A stretch of 64,000 nucleotides of DNA from Streptomyces sp. NBC_00224 (GCF_041435195.1 NZ_CP108107.1:156251-220250); one strand, 5' to 3'; shown: positions 50,209 to 60,375, counted from the first letter of the stretch. Numbers and translations are program-made. The notes: generated from the sequence alone by a model not told the origin.

Positions 50209-50530
50209 GGAAAGCGTCAGTGATCAACGCCCCCACATTCAGATACGGCGGCCATCGCGGCACGGCGGCAGCGGCGGACGGGTGGCGCCCAGATGGAGCA
50301 GCCTTCCCGGGCCACAATGCCGCGGGTTGCCCTGCCGCTACCCCACCACCGGCCTGGGGCAGGAGGTCACCCGTGGGCTCCCGCCAGCGTCAAGCCCGCC
50401 TCCGACGCCCGAACAGCAGACGGCGGTGAACGTGACACGGTCCGGGGGCATCTGCTCCAGGCCGACGGCGCCTGCACACCCAGCGCACCCACCCCGAAAT
50501 CAACACCCCGCTCCACCCCGCGGGGGCGGG
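50209..50530. other. intergenic region, nothing recognised
   Basis: Short frames on both strands without conserved features. It includes the metalloprotease promoter region. Confidence 0.4.
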
Positions 50531-50662
50531 TCAGTCTGGAGTGGTGCCGGTGAGGACTGCGAGAATGGCGAGTCGGGTGCGGTTGTCTCGGCCTGTTTTC
50601 GTCATCAGGGTTGCCACGTGCGTCTTGACCGTGGTGGCTTCGTGCACTTCAAGCGACAGCAT
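50531..50662 (-). pseudogene. C-terminal fragment of a LuxR-family response regulator
   Basis: The minus strand encodes EATTVKTHVATLMTKTGRDN, then RTRLAILAVLTGT and a stop, a clear match to the recognition helix and end of NarL/LuxR-type HTH domains (usually SEATVKTHV, here with an extra Thr). An in-frame TAA just upstream of LSLEV and the absence of a receiver domain show it is a relic. Confidence 0.65.
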
Positions 50663-50914
50663 TTATCCACCGGTTCGGGAGACAGCTGGCGGCCGGCCGT
50701 GACCGGAATGTTCGCGGGAAATGACGTCACTGCGTGGGCGGCCCGCCGCCTATGAGCAAGCGACGCTGTATGGGACACCCGGCGAAGCGGGAGGTAACCC
50801 ACACGGGGTACCGAGATCCTTCTTTCGTCTCTTGTTTCGGCAGTTGCGGCACATGCTCGGCAGAGCTGAGGACATGCTTGGGCGAATAGCTCTTACTACC
50901 CGGAATGGGGCCTC
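50663..50914. other. promoter region of the small secreted protein gene
   Basis: A/T-richer stretch ending in the leader of the next gene. No gene is seen. Confidence 0.4.
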
Positions 50915-51271
50915 ATGCGACTCTGCCGCTCTGTCGGCGCCGCCCTCGGCGCGCTTGCTCTGGTACTGACCCTGCCGACCTCCGCCAACGCCGCCACCGG
51001 CGACTTCTCCTACAAGTTCGTGGGCCTGGACGGCACCACGCAGTCGGCCACCCTCCACGACCCGGAAAGCCCCGCCTGCATCACGCTCCCCGAGGTCGCC
51101 GACCCGGACTCCTCCGAGCCCGCGTTCGCCCCGCACAACGACACCGACACCTGGGCGATGGTCTTCACCGAGGAGGACTGCACCGGCGACTCCTGGACCC
51201 TGAAGCCCCACGGCAAGCCCGCCACGGAAAGCCTCAAGCTGCGCTCGGTGTACCTCAGCGACCGGCACTGA
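50915..51271 (+). CDS. small secreted protein, crystallin-like pattern
   Basis: A 118-residue protein with a signal peptide (1-26, ending SANAA). The mature part has one Cys pair (SPACITLP and EEDCTGDSW) and a Greek-key-like rhythm (VFTEEDCTGDSWTLKPHG) seen in Streptomyces beta/gamma-crystallin-like or small inhibitor-type exoproteins. The assignment is tentative. A clean terminator follows. The ribosome site is weak. Confidence 0.65.
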   Translation: MRLCRSVGAALGALALVLTLPTSANAATGDFSYKFVGLDGTTQSATLHDPESPACITLPEVADPDSSEPAFAPHNDTDTWAMVFTEEDCTGDSWTLKPHGKPATESLKLRSVYLSDRH

Positions 51272-51281
51272 TCCACCCTTT

Positions 51282-51315
51282 GCCCCGATGCAGGCCCAGG
51301 TGCCTGCATCGGGGC
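51282..51315 (+). terminator. terminator after the small secreted protein gene
   Basis: GCCCCGATGCAGGC and GCCTGCATCGGGGC, a perfect 14-bp stem with a 6-base loop, 10 bp after the stop codon. Confidence 0.8.
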
Positions 51316-51968
51316 ATCCGCATGCATCGGGGGCAACAAGAGCCTTGGCGTCCCCGACGCTCGCTGCTGAGGTTCCGACAGCGTCGGAGCCTCAAGCTTC
51401 CCGGCCAAGCCAACTACGAAGGGCGGCGGCCCTGCGGAGCGGAACCGTGGGTGTCAGCCTTGCGCGGCGCGTCCAGATCCGCCCGGAGCAGGGCGGAGTA
51501 CGCGCGGATCGCGGGCGCGATCACGATCGTCAACGTGCCCGCGGCAGTGTCCCCGGTCCGCCGCCCATCCTGTGTCAAGGAGGTTCTTCGGTACTGGTTG
51601 TTGCCGCGCCATGTCTGGGGGTCTCGCAGGCGCTCTACAAGGCCCTGTACAACCTGCACGTCGCGCACCGGCGTGGCCACGATCAGCAGGAGCCGCTGGC
51701 CCGGCTTGTCTCCATGGATCCCGTGCGGGTCAGGCTCCCGGACAGGGAGGAGGGCCGTCGGCTCTGGGCCGCCCTCCGTGCCGTGCGTGGCGCCTGATCC
51801 CCGCCCACCGGTCGGCCGTGAGTGCGACGTTGTCTAGGGCTCCGGTTGAGGATGCGCGCTACCCGCGACCGCAGACGTTCGAGCGCCGTATCGACAAGAT
51901 CAGGGCTGGGCGGGGGACTGGCCACCCGCTGCGGCAAGGCACCTGAAGACGGCCTTGCCGGACTGGAC
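51316..51968. other. 650 bp of degraded sequence
   Basis: A + strand frame near 51580-51797 ends in a protein-like helix (LARLVSMDPVRVRLPDREEG), but it has no clear start or family and may be a relic. Nothing else looks coding. Confidence 0.35.
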
Positions 51969-52556
51969 TTACGTGGAGCGGTCCGCTGGATCCGCAGCCT
52001 CCGCCCCGCCTGGGCCGTGCGGCGGGAGGCCGAGGCTGCGTCGCATCTCGCTGAGCTGGTCCCAGAGCCCCACGATCTGCGGGTGAACCTGCCCGAGGGA
52101 CTCGCCCTCCTGATGCGGCGGGATTCCGCCGTCGAGGCGCTTGAGGACTCCGTACATCCGGTTGAGCCTTCGGTGGACAGTGTCGGCAGCGGCGAGCACG
52201 TCGTCCGGGATCTGCATCTGCGCCTCGGAGTAGCGTGCCCGGTGCTCGCGCCGCGCGTCGTCCAGACGCGACCGGAGGCCGTCGGTGACGTGGCCGGCCC
52301 GCAGTGCGTACCAGAAGGTGTTCAGCTCGGAGTGGTACTCCAGGGAAGCGGTGTTCAGTATGACGCAGCAGGCCCGGACAGCCTCCGCCGTCGCACGCTT
52401 CGTCTCGAACTGCCGCTCCGCAGCACGCTGCCGCGCAGAGTGGTCCCACTCCTTGGACTTGGCCTTCTCGGCGAGCCGCTGCGTCATGAGCCCTGAGGCG
52501 AGCGTGCCGGCGATACCCAGGAACGCGATCACCAGTGCAACCACCGCACTGCTCAT
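51969..52556 (-). CDS. membrane-anchored hypothetical protein
   Basis: A 195-residue protein. Residues 4-24 are one hydrophobic segment (VVALVIAFLGIAGTLASGLM), followed by a long charged helical region (residues 25-170; SARQRAAERQFETKRATAEA) without Cys clusters or catalytic motifs. This N-in anchor plus coiled-coil-like layout is common in Streptomyces hypothetical proteins. ATG 52556 with AGAGG upstream is chosen over a 330-residue longer frame that runs through a pseudogene. No function is recognised. Confidence 0.65.
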   Translation of the reverse strand: MSSAVVALVIAFLGIAGTLASGLMTQRLAEKAKSKEWDHSARQRAAERQFETKRATAEAVRACCVILNTASLEYHSELNTFWYALRAGHVTDGLRSRLDDARREHRARYSEAQMQIPDDVLAAADTVHRRLNRMYGVLKRLDGGIPPHQEGESLGQVHPQIVGLWDQLSEMRRSLGLPPHGPGGAEAADPADRST

Positions 52557-52627
52557 CTGGAACCTCTCTTTCCCGCTCCGGGCAAGCAGTCTCCACCCCG
52601 CTTCGTGATCTCGGCCAACGGCAGACC

Positions 52628-53230
52628 TTAATCGTCTGCCGGTTGACGGCTGGCCAGGCGGCGGGCGAGGTTCTGGGCCAGGTTTTCCGCCTGCCAGGCC
52701 CACTCGGGGCTGTCGCTGTGTTCGGCGTAGTGGCGCAGCACGTCGACGATGTCCTGCGCCTCGTCGTGGGGAACGCGGATGTCGTTGTCGCGGCTCGTGT
52801 CCGTACGCGATGAGTGCCCGTCGGACCGACGGTTCGAGGCCGGGATCGGTGACGACGGTCACCTGGTGGCCATGGGCCATGCCGGCCAGGGCGGGGCCGA
52901 GTCCGGGGGTGGCGCTGGAGGACTCGACGGTCGGGGCGCCGTCGGTGGGCTCGCCGCGCGCCCGCGCTCGGACGGCCATGTGCGGGGCGGGGGGCCTTGA
53001 TTCCACGGGGGTTGGCGCCCTGCGGCTTGGCTCAGAAGCCCCGGCTGTCCGGGGCGAACGGCTCGCCGATCCACAGCACCGGGGTGTGGCCCACCGGCGT
53101 GGCGGGGCCGTGGGCGGCTGTCGGCGCGCAGGCGTACGTGCTGGCCGGGCCGGTGGTGGGATTCGTGGGCTCCATGGCGTCCATGAACGGGCCGCAGCCG
53201 CTCTTCCAGGACCGGATGTGCGAAGAGTGA
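52628..53230 (-). pseudogene. decayed PLP-dependent cysteine synthase, fused to another gene fragment
   Basis: On the minus strand, GHTPVLWIGEPFAPDSRGF is followed by a TGA where the family has Trp (FWAKLEG), then AKPQGANPRGIK, and after a frameshift ARARGEPTDGAPTVESSS and GLGPALAGMAHGHQVTVVTD, a recognisable cysteine-synthase-like core. Homology stops near 52790. In another frame an unrelated fragment with VPHDEAQDIVDVLRHYAEHS ends at a TAA at 52628. At least one stop and one frameshift make it non-functional. Confidence 0.7.
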
Positions 53231-53687
53231 GCAGTGTCCGAGGACCGTCGCGCCGCCTGGTCAGGTCCTGCGCCACCCGTCCGTACAGCCCTGGAGCCAC
53301 CATCGGTGAGGAAGCTCCGCGGAATGTGTCGCCGTTCCGGCTGATCCGGTCTGCCGGGCCGCCCGGTCTCCGGGTGGCCATGGCCGGCGGCGTGGCCGCT
53401 GTGTGCAAGGCCGCGACCCTGGAGCGAGAGCGCGACGGGGTCCGCGAAGAGCACGACACGTTGCCGGAGCGGCGAGCGGAGCTGCTGAGCCTGGCATGCC
53501 GAGTCCCTGAAGCTGTCGGGGATCTTGGGCGAGCGCTTTTCTGAGAGTCCGTCAAAGAGCATGGGCCGTCCCTGTCGTACGCGCTCCGCGGTCAGGGGCG
53601 GTGGCGGCTCGGGGGAGTGCCGGGGCTTCTTTTGGTGTTCCGCGCGGCAGGCGCGCGACCTGATCGTCTCGATCCGATAATGCCGCC
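53231..53687. other. intergenic/degraded region
   Basis: A + strand frame ending at 53544 has a short charged helix (LERERDGVREEHDTLPERRA) but no start or relatives that I recognise. The upstream half of the cysteine-synthase relic may extend into it. Confidence 0.3.
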
Positions 53688-54980
53688 ATGAATGCCTGTC
53701 GGCGGTTGTCCGGAATCGTGAGGGCGGTGGCCCTGGTCGGCATCGGGGTTTGCCTTCTGGGGTCGGCGCCCCTGGGAGGTGGCGATGGTGACGCACTGCG
53801 GATGGCAGTCTCGACGAACAGCGTTCCCGTCGCGGGTGTCCCGGTCCGGATGGGGCAGGAATTGATCCGTACCTATCAGTTGCGTAATTTCGCGGAATAC
53901 GGCCTGCACAGTGTCAAGGTGGTCGACGAGCAGGCCGTGGGGGGTGCGGCCCGGTGTCCCCGGACGTCGCTGCCGCCGTTGGGAACCATGGTGTGCCGTG
54001 CGGTGGTCCGCGCGGTGGCGGGTCGCCACGTGGGCCGTGTCAGGGCCTCGGGCGTCCCGACGTGGCAGGGGTACCGGTCCGCTTCTGTCGCCGTCTCGGC
54101 TGGCTACGATGCCCGCACCTCGGTGTTGACGCTTGAGCGTGCCGCTTCGCAGAAACGTCTCTCTTATCGGCTGGTGTACTCGGGCCCGGCGGCTTTGGAG
54201 AACCTCCAGTTGCGGGACCCGCTGCTCGACGCGGCGGCCCTGCGGTGTGCTTCGGGCGGGGGACTTCCCGCTGTGTTGCCGGCGGGTACGGAACTGGAGT
54301 GCTGGGCTCCGGCGCCGGATCGGCCCGGTCGGCACGAGTCCGTGGCTCGGGCCTCGGGAACGACCGCGGACGGAGCTGTGTCCCCGGAAGGAAGGCCGCT
54401 GCCCCTGCTGGCTCTTGCCGCCCAGGCGGCCGCGGGATACACCGTGCCGGCTCCGCCCGAGCGGGTACGCCCGGTCCGCCCGGCCGGTCCGTCCGGGCGT
54501 GCGGACGGGGGGAAGCGCCGCTCTGCCCGGGAGGCGGTGCCACGCGGTGCGCCGGCCCGGCGCCCCCGGCCGAATCCTCCTGCCGCCGGCCCCCGGCGGC
54601 CGGGAGCGCTGTCCGCACCGGGCCCGGCCGGGCCGGCGGCCGCTGCGCTCTCCCCGGGAATTGTCGCGCGCCTCGGTGTCCCCGTCGCGCCGGGTGCTCC
54701 GATTGCCCCCGGCGATCCGGTGGCGGGGGACTTCCTCGGCCCGGCTCCGGCCGGTCGGACGCCGGGGCGAGCCGTGCCCGTCGTACCCGCCGTGCCTACC
54801 GCAGGGGCACTGCCCCCAGGTTCCGGGGCGGCCGAGCGCCGCCTCCCGCCGCGTAGCGCCTCGCTCGGAGAGGGGATGGACTGGGCGTTCATCTCGCTGC
54901 TGGTCGTGAGTTTCCCGGCCCTCCTGGTGGCCGTCACCTCCGTATCGCGCACATCGAAGCCCCAAGGGGGGAAGGACTGA
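53688..54980 (+). CDS. membrane-anchored surface protein with Pro-rich stalk
   Basis: A 430-residue protein. The N-terminal signal/anchor spans residues 10-30. Two beta-rich domains (about 38-130 and 130-240) each carry a paired-Cys pattern (ARCPRTSLPPLGTMVC and ALRCASGGGLPAVLPAG...C), like DUF11-type repeats. A long Pro/Ala/Gly/Arg stalk (250-395) follows, and a C-terminal membrane helix (about 400-420; WAFISLLVVSFPALLVAV) with a basic tail. It is therefore likely a surface protein held by its C-terminus. The next gene starts 1 bp after its stop. Confidence 0.65.
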   Translation: MNACRRLSGIVRAVALVGIGVCLLGSAPLGGGDGDALRMAVSTNSVPVAGVPVRMGQELIRTYQLRNFAEYGLHSVKVVDEQAVGGAARCPRTSLPPLGTMVCRAVVRAVAGRHVGRVRASGVPTWQGYRSASVAVSAGYDARTSVLTLERAASQKRLSYRLVYSGPAALENLQLRDPLLDAAALRCASGGGLPAVLPAGTELECWAPAPDRPGRHESVARASGTTADGAVSPEGRPLPLLALAAQAAAGYTVPAPPERVRPVRPAGPSGRADGGKRRSAREAVPRGAPARRPRPNPPAAGPRRPGALSAPGPAGPAAAALSPGIVARLGVPVAPGAPIAPGDPVAGDFLGPAPAGRTPGRAVPVVPAVPTAGALPPGSGAAERRLPPRSASLGEGMDWAFISLLVVSFPALLVAVTSVSRTSKPQGGKD

Positions 54981-54981
54981 C

Positions 54982-55794
54982 ATGTTCGGCGTGGGAATTG
55001 TGTGCGCACTGGTGGGTGCGGCGGCGGCGTTCGTTCTGACGTGGGCGCTGTCGCGGAGCGAAGCATCGAAGCAGGCGCACCTGGAAGCTCCGGCGCTGGC
55101 GTTCGTGGGGAGCGCGACGCTGGCGCTGTTCGTCCTGACGGCGGCCTTCCTGGTGGCCAGCTCGTGGCAGCAGCGCAACGCGGCGAGCGATCACACCTAC
55201 CAGGAGGCCCGCGGCCTGGAGTCCGCGTATGCCGCTGCTGGTGCGCTGCCCGCCGTCCAGGGGCAGCCGGTCCGTCGGCAACTGAGGGCCTACGTCCCGG
55301 AGGTGGCAGGGCCCGAATGGGCTCTCATGCGGCGCCAGGAGATGAGCCCGCGCGCCTCCCGCGTGCTCGACCAGGCGCGGCTGACGGCCGCGCGCGCCCA
55401 GAGTACGAGCGAGGAGGACAAGGCCGCGAAGGAGACGCTCACTACCGCCCTGGACACCGTGACCACCGCCCGCAACCAGCGGTCCAGCGACATGCGGTGG
55501 AGCGTTCCGGACCCGATCTTCTACGCCCTGATCGCCACGGCCGTGCTGGTCGTCCTGTTCCCCGCGCTGGTCGGTATCAACGCCGGCCCGCGGCACATGC
55601 TGGTGATGATCATGCTGGGAACCGTCCTGGGGTTCGGTGTGTATCTGGTATCGAGCCTCCAGCATTCTTTTGCTCCGCCGCTGGGGGTCGAGCCGGATGC
55701 CTACCGTCAGACCCTGACCCGATTCGACCAGCTCGACGTGTCCACCCCGCACGGGCCGGGGCCCCAGCGGACAGGCGTGGGCCATTCGGGCTAA
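54982..55794 (+). CDS. DUF4239-like (bestrophin-like domain) membrane protein
   Basis: A 270-residue protein with two N-terminal hydrophobic segments (residues 4-24 and 40-62), a central soluble helical region containing YQEARGLESAYAAAGALP and two C-terminal segments (about 178-198 and 205-228). This layout fits DUF4239 proteins distantly related to bestrophin channels. GGGGGGAAGG precedes the ATG, and the gene is one base from the surface-protein gene, so they form an operon. Confidence 0.7.
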   Translation: MFGVGIVCALVGAAAAFVLTWALSRSEASKQAHLEAPALAFVGSATLALFVLTAAFLVASSWQQRNAASDHTYQEARGLESAYAAAGALPAVQGQPVRRQLRAYVPEVAGPEWALMRRQEMSPRASRVLDQARLTAARAQSTSEEDKAAKETLTTALDTVTTARNQRSSDMRWSVPDPIFYALIATAVLVVLFPALVGINAGPRHMLVMIMLGTVLGFGVYLVSSLQHSFAPPLGVEPDAYRQTLTRFDQLDVSTPHGPGPQRTGVGHSG

Positions 55795-55858
55795 AGACGA
55801 GGACGCGTGTGAGCGTGGCCGGTGCGGTGAGCGACGGGTGTGACTGCATGGTGAGGCT

Positions 55859-57877
55859 ATGCATTCGCCTCACGCCTCCGGGACACCGCCCCGCTCCAAC
55901 TCTCTGTCCCGGCGCGGCTTTACCGCCACCACGGTGGCGAGCGCGGTCGGCCTCGCCACGACAGCAGCCGGTCCCGCAGCCGCTTCCCCTTCCCTTACGG
56001 GAGGTGCCCTCCGGGCTCCCGCAGCCGGGAACGCGCTCTCGCACCGCTGCCTGGAGGTGGCGCGAGCGCTCCTGCTGCGGGGGCCCGACGGCCAGGATCT
56101 GGTGCCGTCCTACCGGCAGGTGCTGGTAGACGGTGGCCTTCCCCGGTCGGCGACCGCCCCGAAGAAGATCCTCGTGGTCGGGGCCGGCCCGGCGGGCCTG
56201 GTGGCCGCCATGCTGCTGCGGCGTGCCGGGCACACGGTCACCCTCCTTGAGGCCAACGGCAATCGCGCGGGCGGCAGGATCAAGACCTTCAGGACCGGCG
56301 GCCACGAGCGGGCCGCCCAGCCGTTCGCCGATCCACGGCAGTACGCGGAGGCCGGAGCCATGCGGATTCCGCAGAGCCACCCCCTGGTCATGGCACTCAT
56401 CGACCACCTGGGAGTGCCGCGGCAGAAGTTCCGCCTGGTCGACGAGCACGCCGACGGGACACCGGCCCAGCAGACCTGGATCCACGTCAACGGACTGCGG
56501 GTCCGCCGCGCCGACTACGCGCGCGACCCGCGGCAGGTGAATCGTTCCTTCGGTGTTCCCCGCGCACTCTGGGACACCCCCTCCGCCACCATTCTCAGCA
56601 ACGCCCTGGACCCGGTCCGGAACGAGTTCAGCACGCGCGGCGCCGACGGGCGCCGCATGGACAAACCGTCCGAAGAGATGATCGCCGGCTGGGCGCGGGT
56701 CATCGAGCGCTTCGGCGACTACTCGATGCGCCGCTTTCTGAGCGAGGTCGCCAAGCTCGACGAAGCCACCATCGACCTGGTCGGCTGCCTGGAAGACATC
56801 ACCTCCCGTCTTCCCCTCTCCTTCCTCCACAGTTTCCTCGACGCGGCGCTCATCAGCCCCCGGACCACATTCTGGGAACTGGACGGAGGAACCGCCGCGC
56901 TACCGGACGCGCTGCTCAAGAAGGTGGGACCGTGCATCCGCTTCGACCGGCGCGTCACCCGCATCGAGTACTGGGACCCGGACCGCTCCCACACCGACAC
57001 CCCGCACGTGAGCGCGAACGGTCCACACGTATGGGTCGACACCGTCTCCGAGGGGCGCGGCGCAACGCCGGTCCGTGAGCAGTTCACCGCGGACCTCGCC
57101 CTCATCACCGTGCCGTTCTCGGGGCTGCGCCACATCCAGGTCGCCCCGCCCATGTCGTACGGCAAACGCCGGGCCGTCACCGAACTCCACTACGACAGCG
57201 CCACCAAGGTGGTGCTCGAATTCAGCCGCCGCTGGTGGGAGTTCACCGAGACCGACTGGCGACGCGAGCTCGACACCATCGCGCCCGGCCTGTACGACTC
57301 CTACCGCAAGGGCCGGACCCCCGACGACGGGAGTCTGCTCGGGCGGCACGACTCCGTCACCGGCGAGCGTCTGTCCGAGAGTCAGCGTACGTACTACGCC
57401 GCCTACCGCTCCGCCACCCGCGACCAGCCGGCAGCGGTGGCCAGCCTGGGCGGGGGATCGGTCAGCGACAACCCCAACAGGTTCACCTTCAACCCCTCCC
57501 ACGCCGTGCCCGGCAGCCCCGGCGGGGTCGTCCTCGCCTCCTACACCTGGGCCGACGACGCCATGCGCTGGGACGCGTTCGACGACGACGCCCGCTACCC
57601 GCACGCCCTGGCCGGACTGCAGGACATCTACGGCCAGCGCATCGAGGTCTTCTACACCGGAGCGGGGTGCACCCAGAGCTGGGCACGCGACCCCTACGCC
57701 TACGGTGAGGCCTCGGTCCTCCTGCCCGGCCAGCACACCGAACTGTTCCACGACATCGCCGCCCCCGAAGGCCCCCTGCACTTCGCCGGCGACCACACCT
57801 CCCTCAAACCCGCCTGGATCGAAGGAGCCGTGGAATCGGCGGTCCGCGCCGCGCTGGAGATCCATGTCGCACCCTGA
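55859..57877 (+). CDS. secreted flavin L-amino-acid oxidase, L-glutamate-oxidase-like
   Basis: A 672-residue flavin amine oxidase. It starts with a Tat signal ([10 protein letters not shown] at 17-26, cleavage about residue 42). [17 protein letters not shown] at about 108-124 binds FAD, followed by GGRIKTF. Segments [43 protein letters not shown] [14 protein letters not shown] and [19 protein letters not shown] follow Streptomyces L-glutamate oxidase closely. The enzyme oxidises an L-amino acid to the keto acid with release of ammonia and H2O2. Specificity for glutamate is not proven. The Tat signal implies export with bound FAD. Confidence 0.87.
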   Translation: MHSPHASGTPPRSNSLSRRGFTATTVASAVGLATTAAGPAAASPSLTGGALRAPAAGNALSHRCLEVARALLLRGPDGQDLVPSYRQVLVDGGLPRSATAPKKILVVGAGPAGLVAAMLLRRAGHTVTLLEANGNRAGGRIKTFRTGGHERAAQPFADPRQYAEAGAMRIPQSHPLVMALIDHLGVPRQKFRLVDEHADGTPAQQTWIHVNGLRVRRADYARDPRQVNRSFGVPRALWDTPSATILSNALDPVRNEFSTRGADGRRMDKPSEEMIAGWARVIERFGDYSMRRFLSEVAKLDEATIDLVGCLEDITSRLPLSFLHSFLDAALISPRTTFWELDGGTAALPDALLKKVGPCIRFDRRVTRIEYWDPDRSHTDTPHVSANGPHVWVDTVSEGRGATPVREQFTADLALITVPFSGLRHIQVAPPMSYGKRRAVTELHYDSATKVVLEFSRRWWEFTETDWRRELDTIAPGLYDSYRKGRTPDDGSLLGRHDSVTGERLSESQRTYYAAYRSATRDQPAAVASLGGGSVSDNPNRFTFNPSHAVPGSPGGVVLASYTWADDAMRWDAFDDDARYPHALAGLQDIYGQRIEVFYTGAGCTQSWARDPYAYGEASVLLPGQHTELFHDIAAPEGPLHFAGDHTSLKPAWIEGAVESAVRAALEIHVAP

Positions 57878-58018
57878 CCTGAGCACCGGGCCGGCACGGG
57901 GCAGCCCGGCGTCCGTCGGTGCGGCTGAGCCGGGCCGACGGATCCGGCGTGAGCGCCGTGCCGCGAGAACCCACCCCCGCGACAGCGAGAACACTCCCGC
58001 CTACGTGCATCGCAGTTC

Positions 58019-58426
58019 CTACGTGCACTCGCAGTTGCTGCCGTAGAAGAGGAACCACAGGGCTACAGCGCTGACCATGCTCAGCAACGCCGATCCCAGC
58101 AGCCACGGCCACCGACGGCCCGGATGACTGCGGGCCTCGACGGCGGCGACAGCGGCGACCGTGCCGGCCAGCAGGACGATCACAGTGCTCAGCGTGAGTG
58201 CGGGGCTGCGGCCCCAACCCCAGATCAATCCGAAGAGGACGCCGATGAGCAGCGCGCAGCTCACCACCTGAGCGACGATTTCGGCGAGGAACTCCCCGAT
58301 CTGCTCAGCTAGGAACTCCAAGACACCGCGAAGGATTCCGTGCTTGTGGCTGTGGCCGTAGGCGGAGTCGGTTGCTGGGGTGGGGTGATCGTGATCCGGT
58401 AACGGGCCCTCGGACGTCGCTGTCAC
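58019..58426 (-). CDS. small three-helix membrane protein (paralogue of 8686-9081)
   Basis: A 135-residue protein. GTG 58426, with GGAGGC upstream, is chosen because it aligns with the start of the paralogue at 8686-9081 (TSEGPLPDHDHPTP versus SPSEDGLPDHDHTTP); a longer ATG start 45 bp upstream is also open. Three membrane segments and the C-terminal GSNCECT match the paralogue. Neighbouring gene on the right is an FG-GAP protein, as on the left end of the window. Confidence 0.7.
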   Translation of the reverse strand: MTATSEGPLPDHDHPTPATDSAYGHSHKHGILRGVLEFLAEQIGEFLAEIVAQVVSCALLIGVLFGLIWGWGRSPALTLSTVIVLLAGTVAAVAAVEARSHPGRRWPWLLGSALLSMVSAVALWFLFYGSNCECT

Positions 58427-58704
58427 AGCAGCCTCCGCTGGATGAGTCACGGCTCCGTACACCGTCTTCACCGGGAGCCTAGCGCCGAGCGAGCCGGAAC
58501 CCGCGGTCGAGGAGGCTCAGGGCGCTTGATACCGGCCGGACCGGTAGACGGGGTACACGGCGGTGTTGCTGCTCGCCGCCGCCCCGGGCGGCGGGAATCC
58601 CCAGGCCGCAGCCGTCGGCAGCGAGCGCTCTCGCCGCCAACGGCGGGGCCGTCCGATCGTCGCGCTCAGACGACCGGCCGACGGGCCGACGGGCGACCGG
58701 TCGA

Positions 58705-59607
58705 TCAGAAGAGGTCGCGGTACTGCTGGAAGCCGTAGCCGATCTTGGCCTTGGCGCGGAAGGGCGCGGCAGCATTGCCGGTCCCCTTGTACAGGTAGAG
58801 GTCGCCCCTGGTGTCACGGGCGATCAGGTCGCTGTGGCCGTCGCCGTCGACGTCCCCGGTGGCCACCAGCTTGTTGAACTGGTTCCAGCCACCGCCGATA
58901 CGGACCCGCGGGGCGAACGGCTTGCGCAGGTCGCCGGTGCCCTTGTACAGCCACAGCACGCCCTGCTTGTCGCGGGCGACGATGTCCGGCTTCGTGTCGC
59001 CGGTCAGATCGCCGACGCCGGTGATCTGGGAGTACTGATTCCAGCCGCCCCCGATCTGCGTACGCGGAGCCAGCGAGCCGTCCATGCGGGTCTGCCAGCG
59101 CCACAGGACGCCCTGCTTGTCGCGCGCCAGCAGGTCGGGGTGCTTGACGCCGCCGAGGGCGCCGGGCACGAAGACGCTGTCGTACGGACTCCAGCCGCCG
59201 CCCACCCGCTTGAGCTCCCCGTGACGCCACAGGTTCAGCGTTCCGTCGTCCATGACGTGGTACCCGCCGTCCTGGGAGCCGGTCATCTCCAGGTCGATCG
59301 ACGCCCCGTACTTGAAGTGCTTCCAGACGTAGGCACCGGACCGGGCCTCGAAGCCACCCTTCCCGTCGGTCATGTACACGTACATCTGCCCCGACGGGAG
59401 GATCCCGGACAGGAAGTAGGACGGCGCGGCGGGCGTCGGCTTGTGCGCCCCGGCCGCGACAGCGCCCACGGCGCTGTTCTTCGCCGAACGTGACGCGGCT
59501 GGGCTGTCGGCGACGGCCGTACCGGCGGCCGTGGCGGCCACGGCGACGGACGTCGCCACCGTGGCCACGCGTGCCAGCACGCGTCGGCCGCGGGAGGATC
59601 TCTTCAC
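58705..59607 (-). CDS. secreted FG-GAP/VCBS repeat protein
   Basis: A 300-residue exported protein. Signal peptide 1-34 (AVAATAAGTAVADS). Four to five FG-GAP/VCBS units follow, with DLTGDTKPDIVARD and DVDGDGHSDLIARDTRG calcium-type loops, each preceded by an IGGGWNQ strand. It ends GYGFQQYRDLF, like the C-terminal part of the larger protein at 5177-8272 (GGGWQMYKYLF). GTG 59607 has GGAG upstream. Role unknown. Confidence 0.82.
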   Translation of the reverse strand: MKRSSRGRRVLARVATVATSVAVAATAAGTAVADSPAASRSAKNSAVGAVAAGAHKPTPAAPSYFLSGILPSGQMYVYMTDGKGGFEARSGAYVWKHFKYGASIDLEMTGSQDGGYHVMDDGTLNLWRHGELKRVGGGWSPYDSVFVPGALGGVKHPDLLARDKQGVLWRWQTRMDGSLAPRTQIGGGWNQYSQITGVGDLTGDTKPDIVARDKQGVLWLYKGTGDLRKPFAPRVRIGGGWNQFNKLVATGDVDGDGHSDLIARDTRGDLYLYKGTGNAAAPFRAKAKIGYGFQQYRDLF

Positions 59608-60056
59608 AAGGAACTCCGGACGATGGAATGGCGGGGCGGAACCAGCGCCGACGCACGGCAGTTGACCTGCCGCGCCGACAGACGCGAGCGCGCGCTGCTA
59701 CGCCGACCCTGCGGATCCCCCCACGAGGTCTAGACCGGAAGGATATCGCTGCCGGGCGGGGCCGGGGCGGCCGGTGGGGCCCGCACGCGGTGGCGGGCGT
59801 GGTGCGGCCTGCCGCTCGCCCGGCGGGACCGCGCCTGGCCAGAACGGGCGGGGTGCGAGGCGCCGGGCCGACGGAAGGGCCGCTTCCGCAGATCTGTTAG
59901 CCGGTTGCTAGGGGCTGTTGCCAGGCTGTTCCCGTTGGGTTTCCCGACGTTGTGCATGGGTGCGGCCGGCTCTTGCGGCCGCACCGATTCCGTTGGTTCC
60001 GCGTGCCCCGGGTGACCGCGGGGAAACGCGGAGTCCGTTTCAGAAGGGGGAATGTC
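59608..60056. other. 450-bp intergenic region
   Basis: G/C-rich sequence with only unconvincing short frames. It must hold divergent promoters for the FG-GAP gene and the small exported protein gene. Confidence 0.4.
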
Positions 60057-60375
60057 ATGAAGCGACTGCGCATGGCGGGGTCTGTGTCCACCGCGCTGGC
60101 GTTGGCGGCCGGGGCGATGCTCTTCGCCGCGCCGTCGGCGAGCGCGTCGAGCAGCTGCCACGCCTACAACCGTAACGACGGCGCCGGTGTGGGCTGGTGC
60201 GACAGCGGCAACGGCCGCTGGCGTGGCCACGGGCTACTGCGCCAACGTCGGCGGCGTGCGCGGCCCGTACACCGGGTCCGAGGGTGGCCGTTCGCTGGGC
60301 AAGGAGTGGGCGTCCATCCTCGGCTGCGGGATGGGCGGCGGCGCCGTGAACATGTGGGTCGAGACATACGGCTGA
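60057..60375 (+). pseudogene. frameshifted small secreted protein gene
   Basis: Frame 0 starts at ATG 60057 with AGAAGGGGG upstream and encodes a signal peptide and SSSCHAYNRNDGAGVGWC, a typical start of short Streptomyces exported proteins. Around 60205-60230 coding potential moves to frame 1, which continues with VATGYCANVGGVRGPYTGSE and ends normally at 60375 (MWVETYG). A single-base indel therefore splits a ~105-residue Cys-containing protein. It could be a true pseudogene or a sequencing error. Confidence 0.6.

Noticed and set aside
51572..51946. + strand frames in the 51.3-51.9 kb region
   Set aside because: No start context, no recognisable domain and inconsistent codon bias; treated as degraded sequence.
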